Below, one piece after another: positions 1 through 7,370 of a DNA stretch of 17,018 bases. Each line of letters begins with the position of its first letter. Position 1 is the first letter of the stretch. Origin of the DNA: JAKORR01 sp964608495. Lineage in GTDB: Bacteria; Armatimonadota; Zipacnadia; Zipacnadales; FEN-943. A model generated the notes under the pieces. That model saw nothing but the letters and a program-made list of their open reading frames with translations. It had not been told where the DNA came from and did no database searches. The stretch lies in the NCBI GenBank assembly GCA_964608495.1, contig CAZSOQ010000109.1, forward strand, positions 1 to 17,018, read 5' to 3'. A program made the position numbers and the translations under genes.

Positions 1-205
1 CCGGAGAGCTGAAGACCGGCGATTCTGGGCGGGAGCGGAATGGTCCGGGCCGCGCGCACCACTGGGGGTCCCCTGGGGAAGGCTCCAGTGCAGCCGTTGG
101 CTGCCGATGCTTCTCCTGCGTCCTTCGCCGGGGACAGGGTGCCATCGCCGGTCGGGGCAGGGGTTGTGGCAGTCGAGGGCCTGGTAGGCAGGGGCCTGGT
201 GGTGG

Positions 206-211
206 TATACT
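206..211 (+). promoter_or_regulatory. putative -10 box of the ssrA promoter
   Basis: TATACT at 206-211 matches the sigma-70 -10 consensus at five of six positions. It lies 17 nt before the mature tmRNA 5' end, so transcription would start near 218 and leave a short leader for RNase P to remove. No convincing -35 box is visible 16-19 nt upstream. The 9-base motif GGGCCTGGT occurs twice just upstream (177-185 and 192-200). Confidence 0.5.
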
Positions 212-228
212 AATGGGGCAGGACCCGT

Positions 229-578
229 GGGGGCGAAACGGTCTCGACGGGGCGAAGGTTAGGCAGAGCTGCGAGTCGGGAGGCGTGCTGACCCGTTACC
301 ACGTACGCAAACCATAAACGCCAACACCGAATTGGCACTGGCTGCTTAGCGGTAGCCACGTCCGCCCGGCTTCTCCGACCGAGCCGGTAACGGGCGTCAA
401 GCAGGTCGGATGGTCAGGCCCCGTCGCCTCGCCGGGCTCTGGCGAGAAAACCAGAGGCTGGCTGCGGTCCATCCCTGTGCGCGGGTTACGCCGCGGCGAG
501 ACACAATAGCGCACTAGGCTCGTAGACGCTCTGTCAGCGTCGTCTCGGACGCGGGTTCGACTCCCGCCGCCTCCACCA
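229..578 (+). ncRNA. ssrA: transfer-messenger RNA (tmRNA), complete
   Basis: tmRNA rescues ribosomes stalled on truncated mRNAs: it acts as an alanyl-tRNA mimic and then encodes a degradation tag. The 5' end GGGGGCG (229-235) pairs with CGCCUCC (568-574) to form a seven-pair acceptor stem with a G-U at position 3. The 3' end has a T-arm core GGGTTCGACTCCC and an encoded CCA (576-578). The 5' part carries the typical D-loop analogue AAACGGTCTCGACGG. The tag frame is GCC AAC ACC GAA TTG GCA CTG GCT GCT TAG at 320-349, giving ANTELALAA, which ends in the usual LAA degron. The preceding TAAAC matches the position and key bases of the E. coli TAGTC resume signal. The length of 350 nt is normal for a one-piece tmRNA. 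Its partner smpB is not in the window. Confidence 0.97.
320..349 (+). other. tmRNA tag-peptide reading frame (ANTELALAA)
   Basis: The ten codons including TAG encode ANTELALAA. GCC at 320 is chosen as the resume codon because it starts Ala-Asn, as in many tags, and is preceded by TAAAC with A at -4 and C at -1. A GCAAAC string at 307-312 also resembles a resume site, but its frame does not reach the LAA stop. The frame and stop are read directly; the exact resume codon is inferred. Confidence 0.8.
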
Positions 579-600
579 GCCCTCTCTTTTTTCCCCGGGA
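579..600 (+). terminator. possible tmRNA terminator (T-rich tract)
   Basis: A T6 run (587-592) follows nine bases after the tmRNA CCA end. The T-arm and acceptor stem of the tmRNA could act as the upstream hairpin, as at some tRNA genes. There is no separate strong hairpin before the T run, so this is a weak call. Confidence 0.3.
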
Positions 601-685
601 CCTCCCCCGAGGGCATGAAGGCCGTGACCTCGCCCAACCACTTGTGCCCGCTCAGGCAGTCCGCAGAGCGGCGCTCGCCACAGCC

Positions 686-988
686 TTGCCCAGGCCGCCG
701 CGCGTGTCGGGACGCAAGCTGGCGGGGGCGTTGGAGAAGGCAGGCTCTGAGGTGACCCGCGTGGTCGGAGACCATGCCTTCATGTACAACGCGCAGACCG
801 ACCGGACGGCGACCTTCGTTCTGACGAGCAAAGCTCTTTCGGCGGGGCTCATCAGCGGCATTCTGAGGCAGGCGGGGCCTACGGCCGAGGACCTGCGCAG
901 ACTGCTGGGCGCGAAGTCAACCGTCGCCCTGATGGAAGGGGAATCCGCGACAGGCAGACTAGGAGGGGTACCGGCGGTCGTCAGTTGA
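686..988 (+). CDS. HicA-like mRNA interferase toxin, solitary
   Basis: From the TTG at 686 the protein is 100 residues and begins MPRPPRVSGRKLAGALEKAG, which matches the HicA/YcfA opening (SGRKL.KALEKAG). VVGDHAFMYN at residues 27-36 aligns with the HicA segment GSHHIFRH and keeps the presumed catalytic histidine (His30). LISGILRQAG at about 55-64 matches the conserved (T/L)LRSILKQAG helix. HicA proteins are small dsRBD-fold RNases that cleave mRNA and are neutralised by HicB. The C-terminal 25 residues (GAKSTVAL...) extend beyond the usual end. A GTG at 644 would add 14 residues and a GTG at 704 would shorten it; none has a good ribosome site, so the start is uncertain. No HicB is encoded on either side. 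The stop overlaps the end of the opposite-strand gene by 8 bp. The family call is from sequence resemblance only, and the gene may be a decaying remnant. Confidence 0.6.
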   Translation: MPRPPRVSGRKLAGALEKAGSEVTRVVGDHAFMYNAQTDRTATFVLTSKALSAGLISGILRQAGPTAEDLRRLLGAKSTVALMEGESATGRLGGVPAVVS

Positions 989-1982
989 GGCCGTCGAGCA
1001 GCTCAGGCGCGGCCAGCTCGCAGAAGGCCCTCAGCATGATCTGCTTGCGGTCGTCGGGCACACCGATCGCCCGCCCGTCGCCGTAGTCGCCGAGGACGAA
1101 GCCCCCCTCGGGCGTGCCCCACTCCCTGAGCAGCAGCGCCGCCTCCTCGCGGATCTCGTCCTCTGTCCCGAAGGGCAGCGTGCGCTGGATGTCGCACAGG
1201 CTCTCGAAGCAGATCCCGCCGCGGTAGCGCCTGCCGATCTCCTCGATGCCCAGGGCCCTGGGCTGCTGCAGGTTCACCACGTCCAGCCCCACGTCCATCC
1301 ACTCGCCGATGATGTCGTTGACGTACCCGCACGAGTGCATCCAGGCGTGCATGTCCGCCTGGTGGATCGCGTCGTACAGCCGCCGGTACCGGTCCTTGAA
1401 GAACTCGCGCCACATGTCGAGCCGCAGGAAGCACTGCTTTTGCGTGCCCCAATCGTCGGTCATGGCGAAGCCGTGGATGAGCCCGCGGAAGCGCCTGCCC
1501 ACCTCCTGCGCAACGCCGATGGGGAAGGCTAGCACGCGCTCGGCCAGCTCGTGGACCTGGTCGGGGGACTCATACAGGTCCACGAACAGGTTCTCCATGC
1601 TGCGCAAGTAGTGCATGCGCTCGAAGAAGGTGAAGCCGCAGCCGATGAGGACGTACTTGTCGCCGGCGTGGGCCAGGGCTTCGTCGAGGTGGGCATAGCG
1701 GGCGGGATCGTGCGGATCGGGCCAGGGCCAGTCTGCCATCATGGCATAGTCGGTGAGCGTATGGCCCCTGGGCTGGCCCATGTTGACCACGCCGGTCTCG
1801 GGCGCGGGCCTCTCCCAGAGGCAGCCCCATTCGTCCTCGCCTTCGCGGGATGGGGACCAGCCGCTGGCGCACCCGGGTCCCACGCAGAAGGTGTCATCCA
1901 GCCCCAGGCTCCCGAAGCGGATGGGGAGACGCTCCGGGGTGCGGAACTCGATCGCGGCCGCCACGATCTCTCTTGGCGTCAT
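981..1982 (-). CDS. URO-D superfamily protein (uroporphyrinogen decarboxylase / corrinoid methyltransferase-like)
   Basis: The 333-residue protein reads as a full-length TIM-barrel URO-D superfamily member. Its diagnostic segment is MTDDWGTQ (174-181), then the AWMHSCG strand (213-219) and DVVNLQQ (234-240). The HxC pair His216/Cys218 is at the position where MtaA/MtbA-type methyl-corrinoid:CoM methyltransferases bind zinc. The third ligand of those enzymes, a Cys in a late PGCG-like loop, is not present: the equivalent loop reads GGFVLGDYGDG (293-303). The N-terminal arginine cluster of true haem-pathway HemE is also not seen, so HemE is unlikely. The start ATG (1980-1982) has GAGAGG about 8 nt upstream. 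It is the last gene of a five-gene minus-strand run, 59 nt after the AIR-synthase-like gene. A methyl-transfer or demethylation role is plausible, but the substrate cannot be predicted. Confidence 0.85.
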   Translation of the reverse strand: MTPREIVAAAIEFRTPERLPIRFGSLGLDDTFCVGPGCASGWSPSREGEDEWGCLWERPAPETGVVNMGQPRGHTLTDYAMMADWPWPDPHDPARYAHLDEALAHAGDKYVLIGCGFTFFERMHYLRSMENLFVDLYESPDQVHELAERVLAFPIGVAQEVGRRFRGLIHGFAMTDDWGTQKQCFLRLDMWREFFKDRYRRLYDAIHQADMHAWMHSCGYVNDIIGEWMDVGLDVVNLQQPRALGIEEIGRRYRGGICFESLCDIQRTLPFGTEDEIREEAALLLREWGTPEGGFVLGDYGDGRAIGVPDDRKQIMLRAFCELAAPELLDGLN

Positions 1983-2041
1983 GATCCATGCCTCTCGTCG
2001 GACCGGGGCCGTCGTCGCCGCGCCCAGCGCCGCCCCGCCCG

Positions 2042-3067
2042 TTAGAAGAGCTTGGTCAGCTCGTCCTGGTCATACCGCGTGAGAGGCCAAAGCTGTCCGC
2101 CGCTCTGGCCCAGCACCTTCGCGGCCCCCTCCGTCACGTACCCGATCGCACTGCACTGTACCCCCGCCTCCTCCACGGCAGCGATTATGCCGTCGGCCGC
2201 ACCCTCCTCCGCAGCGATCAGCAGGCTCCCGCTCGCGATCAGCCCCAGCGGGTCCAGGTCGTACTCCAGGCACAGTCGGCGGCACTCGTCGAGCACCGGC
2301 ACGCTGTCCATGTCCACTACCAGGCGCTTGCCCGACGCCAGGGCCATCTCCCACAGGCCCGTGGCCAGGCCTCCCTCGGTCGGGTCGTGCATGGCGTGCA
2401 CGCCCCCCGCCTCGACCGCGGCCCGCGCCTCGCGCAGCACCGAGATCCCCGGCTCGTGGAGCATCCGGGCGCAGCGCTCGACGAATCCCCCATCGAGGCC
2501 GCGGGCGAGAAGGTCGTCGCCGAACTCGCGAGCGATGAGACTCGTGCCCTCCAGCGCGGCGGCCTTGGTCACCAGGAGCACGTCGCCCTCGCGCGCCCCG
2601 GCGGACGTCACATACCGGTCCCGCGCCACCTCCCCAAGCATCGTCGCCACGAGGATCGGCCTGTCGAGGCCGGCGGTCACCTCGGTATGGCCGCCGACGT
2701 GGCTGATATCAAAGCGCTCGCACGCCTCCGCCAATTGGCGGAAGATGCTCTCGGCCAGGGCCTCGTCGGCGCCGTCCTCGGGGAGCAGGGCCGTGGCGAC
2801 CTGCCAGCGGGGCCTGCCCCCGCAGGTCGCGATGTCGTTGCTGTTGACGACTACGGCGTAGTAGCCGATGGCGTCCGTGGCGAAGGTGATGGGGTCGGTC
2901 TTGACTACGAGGAGCTGGGGCGCACCGGTGTCCAGCAGGGCGACATCAATGCCCACGCCCGGGCCCTGGATCACGGTGGGGTCGGGCCGCTCGAACAGCT
3001 TGAGCAGGCCCGCCAGGAACTCCGGGCTCAGCTTGCCCGTGGGCAGATGCCCGCCATCGCCTGCCAT
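2042..3067 (-). CDS. AIR synthase-related protein (HypE/PurM superfamily)
   Basis: The 341-residue protein follows the two-domain AIR-synthase fold. The N-terminal half has GPGVGIDVALLD (35-46) and VVNSNDIATCGGRP (73-86), corresponding to the ATP-binding segment VNDLAVMGARP of PurM/HypE. The C-terminal half has HDPTEGGLATGLWEMA, the glycine-rich motif of the family. HypE makes the cyanide ligand of [NiFe] hydrogenase and ends in a PRIC-type cysteine; this protein ends DELTKLF, so thiocarbamate chemistry of the HypE kind is not supported. PurM, ThiL, SelD and PurL are other family members and none fits better. The ATG at 3067 is preceded by GGGAGGA about 10 nt upstream, and this ribosome site begins just after the HAD gene's stop. 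Function is unknown: probably an ATP-dependent phosphorylation or dehydration of a small molecule. Confidence 0.85.
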   Translation of the reverse strand: MAGDGGHLPTGKLSPEFLAGLLKLFERPDPTVIQGPGVGIDVALLDTGAPQLLVVKTDPITFATDAIGYYAVVVNSNDIATCGGRPRWQVATALLPEDGADEALAESIFRQLAEACERFDISHVGGHTEVTAGLDRPILVATMLGEVARDRYVTSAGAREGDVLLVTKAAALEGTSLIAREFGDDLLARGLDGGFVERCARMLHEPGISVLREARAAVEAGGVHAMHDPTEGGLATGLWEMALASGKRLVVDMDSVPVLDECRRLCLEYDLDPLGLIASGSLLIAAEEGAADGIIAAVEEAGVQCSAIGYVTEGAAKVLGQSGGQLWPLTRYDQDELTKLF

Positions 3068-3083
3068 GGAGCCGGTCCTCCCT

Positions 3084-3779
3084 TTAGACGCGGGCGTCCA
3101 GCAGACAGCCGACGACCTCGCGATGGCTCAAGGCCACGTAGTCCGCGCCGGCTTCCCTCAGCTCCTCGGCGGAGGAAGAGGCCCCCACGAGGGCCACGGC
3201 CGTGGCCCCGGCCGCTCGGGCACACTGGACGTCGGTGACGTGGTCGCCCACGAGGGCCGACCTGTCGGGCCTTGCGCCCAGGGCCTCGAGTGCCTGAAGC
3301 AGGTGCGCCGCCGAGGGTTTGATAAGGGGGGCGTCATCGCGAGGGATGAGGACGTCTACCTCCAGGGGGAAACGGGACAGCACGACGCCCACAGCCTCCG
3401 CACAGTTGCGTGTGATGATGCCCGTCCGCATCCCTGCCTGCCTGAGCCTGCTCAACGCCTCCGCCGCCCCATCCAGCAGGGGAGCCCGCCGCGCCGCGTC
3501 CATCTCGATCCCGCGGATAAGCGCCTCGGCTTCGCCCAGCACGCCGCGAGGGTCCTCGCCCTTGTCCTCGGCCGCTCGGGCGCCTGCGGCAACGATCTCC
3601 AGCACGTACCGCCGCTCAGCCAGGTCCTCGCGCCATAGGCCCCGCCGGGTCAGCATCTCGACGACGAGCCGGCGCATGTGGCCGAAGTCAATCCGCGTGT
3701 CGGCGATGGTGCCGTCGAAGTCGAACACCACAGCTTCGACGCGCGAGGGCCTGGATCGCCCGGCTCCCCGACCGCCCAT
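3084..3779 (-). CDS. HAD-superfamily phosphatase (PGP/Gph-like)
   Basis: The protein is a haloacid dehalogenase-fold phosphohydrolase of the beta-phosphoglucomutase/phosphoglycolate phosphatase group. Motif I is VVFDFDGT (17-24), with nucleophile Asp20 and acid/base Asp22. Motif II is the Thr of GIITRN, motif III is the Lys of LIKPS, and motif IV is ALVGDHVTDVQ with the Mg-binding aspartates. A helical cap domain lies between motifs I and II. The ATG at 3777-3779 has GGAGG 11 nt upstream and gives 231 residues. A GTG at 3822-3824 would add a basic 15-residue tail and start only 7 bp after the UPF0182 stop, but has no clear ribosome site. It sits 16 nt before the AIR-synthase-like gene in the same run. 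The substrate cannot be told from sequence. Confidence 0.88.
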   Translation of the reverse strand: MGGRGAGRSRPSRVEAVVFDFDGTIADTRIDFGHMRRLVVEMLTRRGLWREDLAERRYVLEIVAAGARAAEDKGEDPRGVLGEAEALIRGIEMDAARRAPLLDGAAEALSRLRQAGMRTGIITRNCAEAVGVVLSRFPLEVDVLIPRDDAPLIKPSAAHLLQALEALGARPDRSALVGDHVTDVQCARAAGATAVALVGASSSAEELREAGADYVALSHREVVGCLLDARV

Positions 3780-3830
3780 GTCAGCTCTGGCCTCCGTGGC
3801 CCACGACTCCTCGCCCCGGCGCACGGCCGC

Positions 3831-6767
3831 CTAGAGTGCGTCCCTGAGCTGCCGGAGGATGTCGCTCTGCTCTTTCTGCTTCTGCTGGTACCCCGCCAGG
3901 TCCCCGTCGCGCAGCAGCCGCTGGGCCTCGGCGTCAAGGGCAAGAGCCTTCTCGATGAGGCTCTTGGCGTCGGCCGTGGGCGCGGCGGGCAGTGCGGGAA
4001 CGGCCATGGCCGCCGGGCTAGGCGCCACGCCGCCCTCGTCCCCGCGCGTAGCCAGAGGCTTGCCGAAGAGCCTGGCGAGGGCCTCGTCCAGCGTCGGGGC
4101 GATGGCGAGGTCATCACCGATGGAGACGATGACGCGCCTGAGCTCGGGCAGGCCGCCCCCGTCCTGCGACCGGTCGGCCGCGACCAGGTAGAGCGGCTCG
4201 ACGTACAGGATGGTGTTATCAATGGGAATGGCGAGCATGTTGCCACGGATGACGTTGGACCCGCCCTGACCCCACAGGGTCATGAGCTCCGAGATCTCGG
4301 CGTCCTGGTCAATGCGGTACTCGACCATCATGGGGCCGTAGGCCAGCTCCTTCTTCGGCAGGCGGTAGACAATCAGCTCGCCGTAGTGCTCCGGATCACA
4401 GCGGGCCCCTATCCACGCCACCATGACGCGTTCCTCGCGGCCTCGCAGCGTCAGGGGGAGCATCAGGAGGAACTCCTCCTTCTCCTCGCCGGGGAGCCGC
4501 ATGAGCACGTAGTAGGCCTCCACGGGCCGACGCCCGCCGGCGTAGGTCTCCAGCGGCACCGACCAGCTATCCTCGCGCTGGTAGAAGGTCTGCGGGTTCG
4601 TCATGTGGTAGTCGGCGTAGATGTCCGTCTGCAGCATGAACAGCAACTGCGGGTACCGCACGTGCTTGCGCAGCTCTTTGGGCATCTGGTCGCCGGGCTT
4701 GAACAGCGTCGGGAAGACCTTCTGGTAGCACTGGACGAGGGGGTCGCTCGGGTCATAGACGTAGAAGTGTGGGATCCCGTCGTAGGCGTCGCACACGATC
4801 TTCACGGAGTTGCGTACGTAGTTCGCCAGGCCCATCACCGGCCGAGAGTAGGGGAACATGCGGCTCACGGTGTAGGCGTCGGCCATCCACTGCAGGCGAC
4901 CCCCGTTCACCACCATGTAGGGGTCCGGGTCGTACATCAGCCACGGCGCCAGCGCAGCGAAACGCTCGGGCAGATAGCGGTTCATGATGATCCGGCTGTC
5001 CCTGCCCAGCGTGCCGGTCAGCAGGATCTGCAGGTCCATGAACTTGGCGGCGAAGGCGATCCGCCTGAAGAAGCTGCCTATGGGAGCGCCGCCCAAGCCG
5101 TGGTACTTCGTCATCACGTTCCTGCCCTCTTCGGCGCCGCCGGCGAGCTGCGGATAGTCGAGCTCCTCCTCGGAGGTATTCACTATCGCATAGGCCTGCT
5201 CGATGCCCCGGCCGCTTCGCATCCCCTGCGCCGCGCCGCCGGCGGCCGGCCTGCCCCCGGCCTGCCCGCCCTCGCCCACCTCGTCCATCTCCGGCGGGCG
5301 CTGAGGAGGTGGTGGCTCGGTCCCCGTCTCCTGGCTGGCCACGTACTCGATCAGCCGAGGGTGCACGCTGGCCATGTAGTACACGCCCGGCTCGTCCACC
5401 TTCAGCTCCGGCAGAGTCACCGGCGGGATGTCCTTGATCCAGTATAGCGGCAAGCCCTCGGGGCCCATGGTGGTGACCGGGGACATACACAGGCCGTGAC
5501 CGTGCGTGTACTGCAGGTGGGTCTTCACCCAGGCCTGCGGGGGCGGGACGCGCGAGTAGTCGAGCTGGCGGGTCGCCAGCATCACCTGGCGGTAGCGGCC
5601 GCCGACCGTGTAGCGGTCCACATCCACATCCGAGAAGTGGTAGTAGGCGCGCAGGGCCTGCGTTATCTGGTAGGTCTGCTCGAGGGGCCGATGGTCCCAC
5701 AGCCGGATGTTCTCGATCGTATCCCTGTTGCTCTGAACACCCTCCCACGTCAGGTCGTTGCGCAGGTCGAAGTGCTCGCTCCGCACGCCCGTCAGACCAT
5801 AGGCCGTGTTGGTGGCCTGGATGTTGTGGGCGATGTACGGGCGCTCCATGGCGAGCTGGTTGGGCTTGACGACCAACCTCTGGACGAGGAAGGGATAGGC
5901 GGCTCCGCCGAGGACCGACATGAGGGCCAGGGCCGCCAGGGCCCCGCCGGGCAGCAGGAAACGTCGCCCCCTGATGGAGGCGACGCAGATCACGGCTGTT
6001 ATCACGCACATGCTGAGCAGGACCCACATCATCGGGAGGCGGCCCGCCACGTCGGCATAGCAAGCGCCGTAGAACATCTCCCCCCGCGGCGAGAAGACCA
6101 GCTGGAACTGGTCCAGGCGGTACCCGATCGCCTTGGCCAGCAGAGCACCGGCCAGCAGCAGCAGCCCGTGGCCACGGGCGTTGGGGAGCACGTGAACGGC
6201 GCTGCCCACCACGCGGACGGCCTCCTGGTAGAAGTACACGAGCACGCAGGCGACGAAGGCCACCGCGAAGCCGTAGAAAACCATGCGCCAAAGGTACAGC
6301 AGCATGTTGAGCCGGAAGACGTAGAAGCTGGCGTCGCGGCCGAAGAGGGGGTCCTTGTAGCCGAAGTCCACAGGGTTGCGGAAGTGGACCCAATCCAGCC
6401 AGTGGCCGCTGGCCACCAGGCCGACCATGAGCCCGCCGATGAGGCAGAAGATGAAGAGGGCGCGGTCCAGGTACTGCTCGACCTGCTCGCGCTCTTCATC
6501 GGTGAGCAGGCGCCGGCCGATGAGCACCATGCCTTCGGGAAGCCTGCGGCGGGCCAGGCGCACGTTGCCGAAGAGCCACAGGAAGAACACCACACCGGCC
6601 ACCAGCCCGAGGGCCACGCGAGTGGAGACGACAGTGGCGAACACCGGGCCCTGGCCGAGGGCCGAGAACCAGAGGTAGTCGGCGAACACCGACAGCATTT
6701 TGAGAACCAGGATGACGGCAGCGATGCCGCCGAACAGCCACGTCATCCAACGACTTGAGCGTGTCAC
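3831..6767 (-). CDS. UPF0182 family integral membrane protein
   Basis: This 978-residue protein matches the UPF0182 (COG1615) family in length and layout. About seven hydrophobic segments lie in the first 300 residues (around 8-28, 50-67, 103-120, 162-181, 201-214, 246-265 and 274-294), followed by a large soluble domain of about 680 residues. Right after the last membrane segment comes the family hallmark KPNQLAMERPYIAHNIQATN (301-320). A low-complexity stretch rich in Pro, Gly and Ala occurs at about 500-530 (EPPPPQRPPEMDEVGEGG...), and the C terminus is a predicted charged coiled coil (QQKQKEQSDILRQLRDAL). The GTG start at 6765-6767 has AAGGAG 8 nt upstream. It lies 78 nt after the BFN gene. 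The molecular function of UPF0182 proteins is not established; a cell-envelope role is only a guess. Confidence 0.95.
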   Translation of the reverse strand: MTRSSRWMTWLFGGIAAVILVLKMLSVFADYLWFSALGQGPVFATVVSTRVALGLVAGVVFFLWLFGNVRLARRRLPEGMVLIGRRLLTDEEREQVEQYLDRALFIFCLIGGLMVGLVASGHWLDWVHFRNPVDFGYKDPLFGRDASFYVFRLNMLLYLWRMVFYGFAVAFVACVLVYFYQEAVRVVGSAVHVLPNARGHGLLLLAGALLAKAIGYRLDQFQLVFSPRGEMFYGACYADVAGRLPMMWVLLSMCVITAVICVASIRGRRFLLPGGALAALALMSVLGGAAYPFLVQRLVVKPNQLAMERPYIAHNIQATNTAYGLTGVRSEHFDLRNDLTWEGVQSNRDTIENIRLWDHRPLEQTYQITQALRAYYHFSDVDVDRYTVGGRYRQVMLATRQLDYSRVPPPQAWVKTHLQYTHGHGLCMSPVTTMGPEGLPLYWIKDIPPVTLPELKVDEPGVYYMASVHPRLIEYVASQETGTEPPPPQRPPEMDEVGEGGQAGGRPAAGGAAQGMRSGRGIEQAYAIVNTSEEELDYPQLAGGAEEGRNVMTKYHGLGGAPIGSFFRRIAFAAKFMDLQILLTGTLGRDSRIIMNRYLPERFAALAPWLMYDPDPYMVVNGGRLQWMADAYTVSRMFPYSRPVMGLANYVRNSVKIVCDAYDGIPHFYVYDPSDPLVQCYQKVFPTLFKPGDQMPKELRKHVRYPQLLFMLQTDIYADYHMTNPQTFYQREDSWSVPLETYAGGRRPVEAYYVLMRLPGEEKEEFLLMLPLTLRGREERVMVAWIGARCDPEHYGELIVYRLPKKELAYGPMMVEYRIDQDAEISELMTLWGQGGSNVIRGNMLAIPIDNTILYVEPLYLVAADRSQDGGGLPELRRVIVSIGDDLAIAPTLDEALARLFGKPLATRGDEGGVAPSPAAMAVPALPAAPTADAKSLIEKALALDAEAQRLLRDGDLAGYQQKQKEQSDILRQLRDAL

Positions 6768-6845
6768 TGGCTCGCTCCTTTACTCTGTGTGGGCTGAGAG
6801 ACCCCGGCGAGGAAGTTCGAGTCCCCTTGATGGAGGGCGAGTGCC

Positions 6846-7370
6846 CTACTGGTCCTGACCCTCATCCAGGTCAAGACTCTCCAGAAGCTTGCGGACCCGG
6901 TCGAGATGCTCCTGGTCCACGGACTCGCCCAGAGGGCCTTCCTGCTTGCCCTCCTCCCCCTCGACCACGATGTCCTCTGGGAGCACGCTGGCCTGCTCCA
7001 GCACCTCTTCGGCGACGAAGATCGGCGCGCGAGACCGCAGGGCCAGCGCTATGGCATCGCTGGGCCGCGAGTCTATCTTGACGATGTCGTCCTCGCCCAC
7101 CAGGCTCAGCTCGGCGAAGAACACCTCGTCCTCCAGCTTGCTGATCTCGACCCGCTCCAGCCTGTGGCCAAGCGAGGAAACCACTGCGTGCACCAGGTCG
7201 TGGGTGAGGGGGCGGTCGAAACGCTCCTCCGCCAGCTCCATGGCGATGGCCCGGGCCTCATACTGGCCTATGACCATGGGCAGGAGCCGCGAGACCTGCT
7301 CGTCGGCGAGGATCAGGAGGACTCGCCCGCGTGGGTCTATGCCGACTCTGTAGACAAACATGCGCACCAT
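6846..7370 (-). CDS. bifunctional nuclease family protein (BFN/DUF151)
   Basis: From the ATG at 7368-7370 the protein has 174 residues, MVRMFVYRVGID..., which aligns with the BFN/DUF151 start (MVEMKVKGVVLD). Family landmarks are VSRLLPMVIGQYEARAIA, the segment RPLTHDLVHAVVSSLG, the beta-strand block VFFAELSLVGE, and IDSRPSDAIALALRSRAPIFV, which is the most conserved part. A plant member of the family was reported to have RNase and DNase activity; bacterial roles are poorly defined. The acidic C terminus QEHLDRVRKLLESLDLDEGQ resembles the short helical tail found in many bacterial members. An upstream GTG/ATG-type start at 7442 would add a Pro/Arg-rich stretch unlike the family. Neither start has a strong ribosome site. 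It is the first gene of the minus-strand run, about 190 nt from a candidate promoter. Confidence 0.88.
   Translation of the reverse strand: MVRMFVYRVGIDPRGRVLLILADEQVSRLLPMVIGQYEARAIAMELAEERFDRPLTHDLVHAVVSSLGHRLERVEISKLEDEVFFAELSLVGEDDIVKIDSRPSDAIALALRSRAPIFVAEEVLEQASVLPEDIVVEGEEGKQEGPLGESVDQEHLDRVRKLLESLDLDEGQDQ

Noticed and set aside
1..228. Possible gene tail at the window start (an in-frame TGA at 10-12) and frames open across 1-190
   Set aside because: The translations are rich in Trp, Arg and Gly without family resemblance, and no start or ribosome site is seen. There is too little sequence to call a gene.
296..775. 159-residue minus-strand frame across the tmRNA
   Set aside because: It runs through the tmRNA and the start of the HicA-like gene, has low-complexity Gly/Arg text, and resembles no family.
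2052..5447. Long plus-strand frames (416, 256 and 589 residues) opposite the minus-strand operon
   Set aside because: They are shadow frames caused by high GC content: His/Arg/Pro-rich text without motifs, fully overlapped by strong coding genes.
6800..6835. tRNA-like T-loop string GTTCGAGTCC between the BFN and UPF0182 genes
   Set aside because: The flanking bases do not form a T-stem, and no acceptor or anticodon arm can be built around it.
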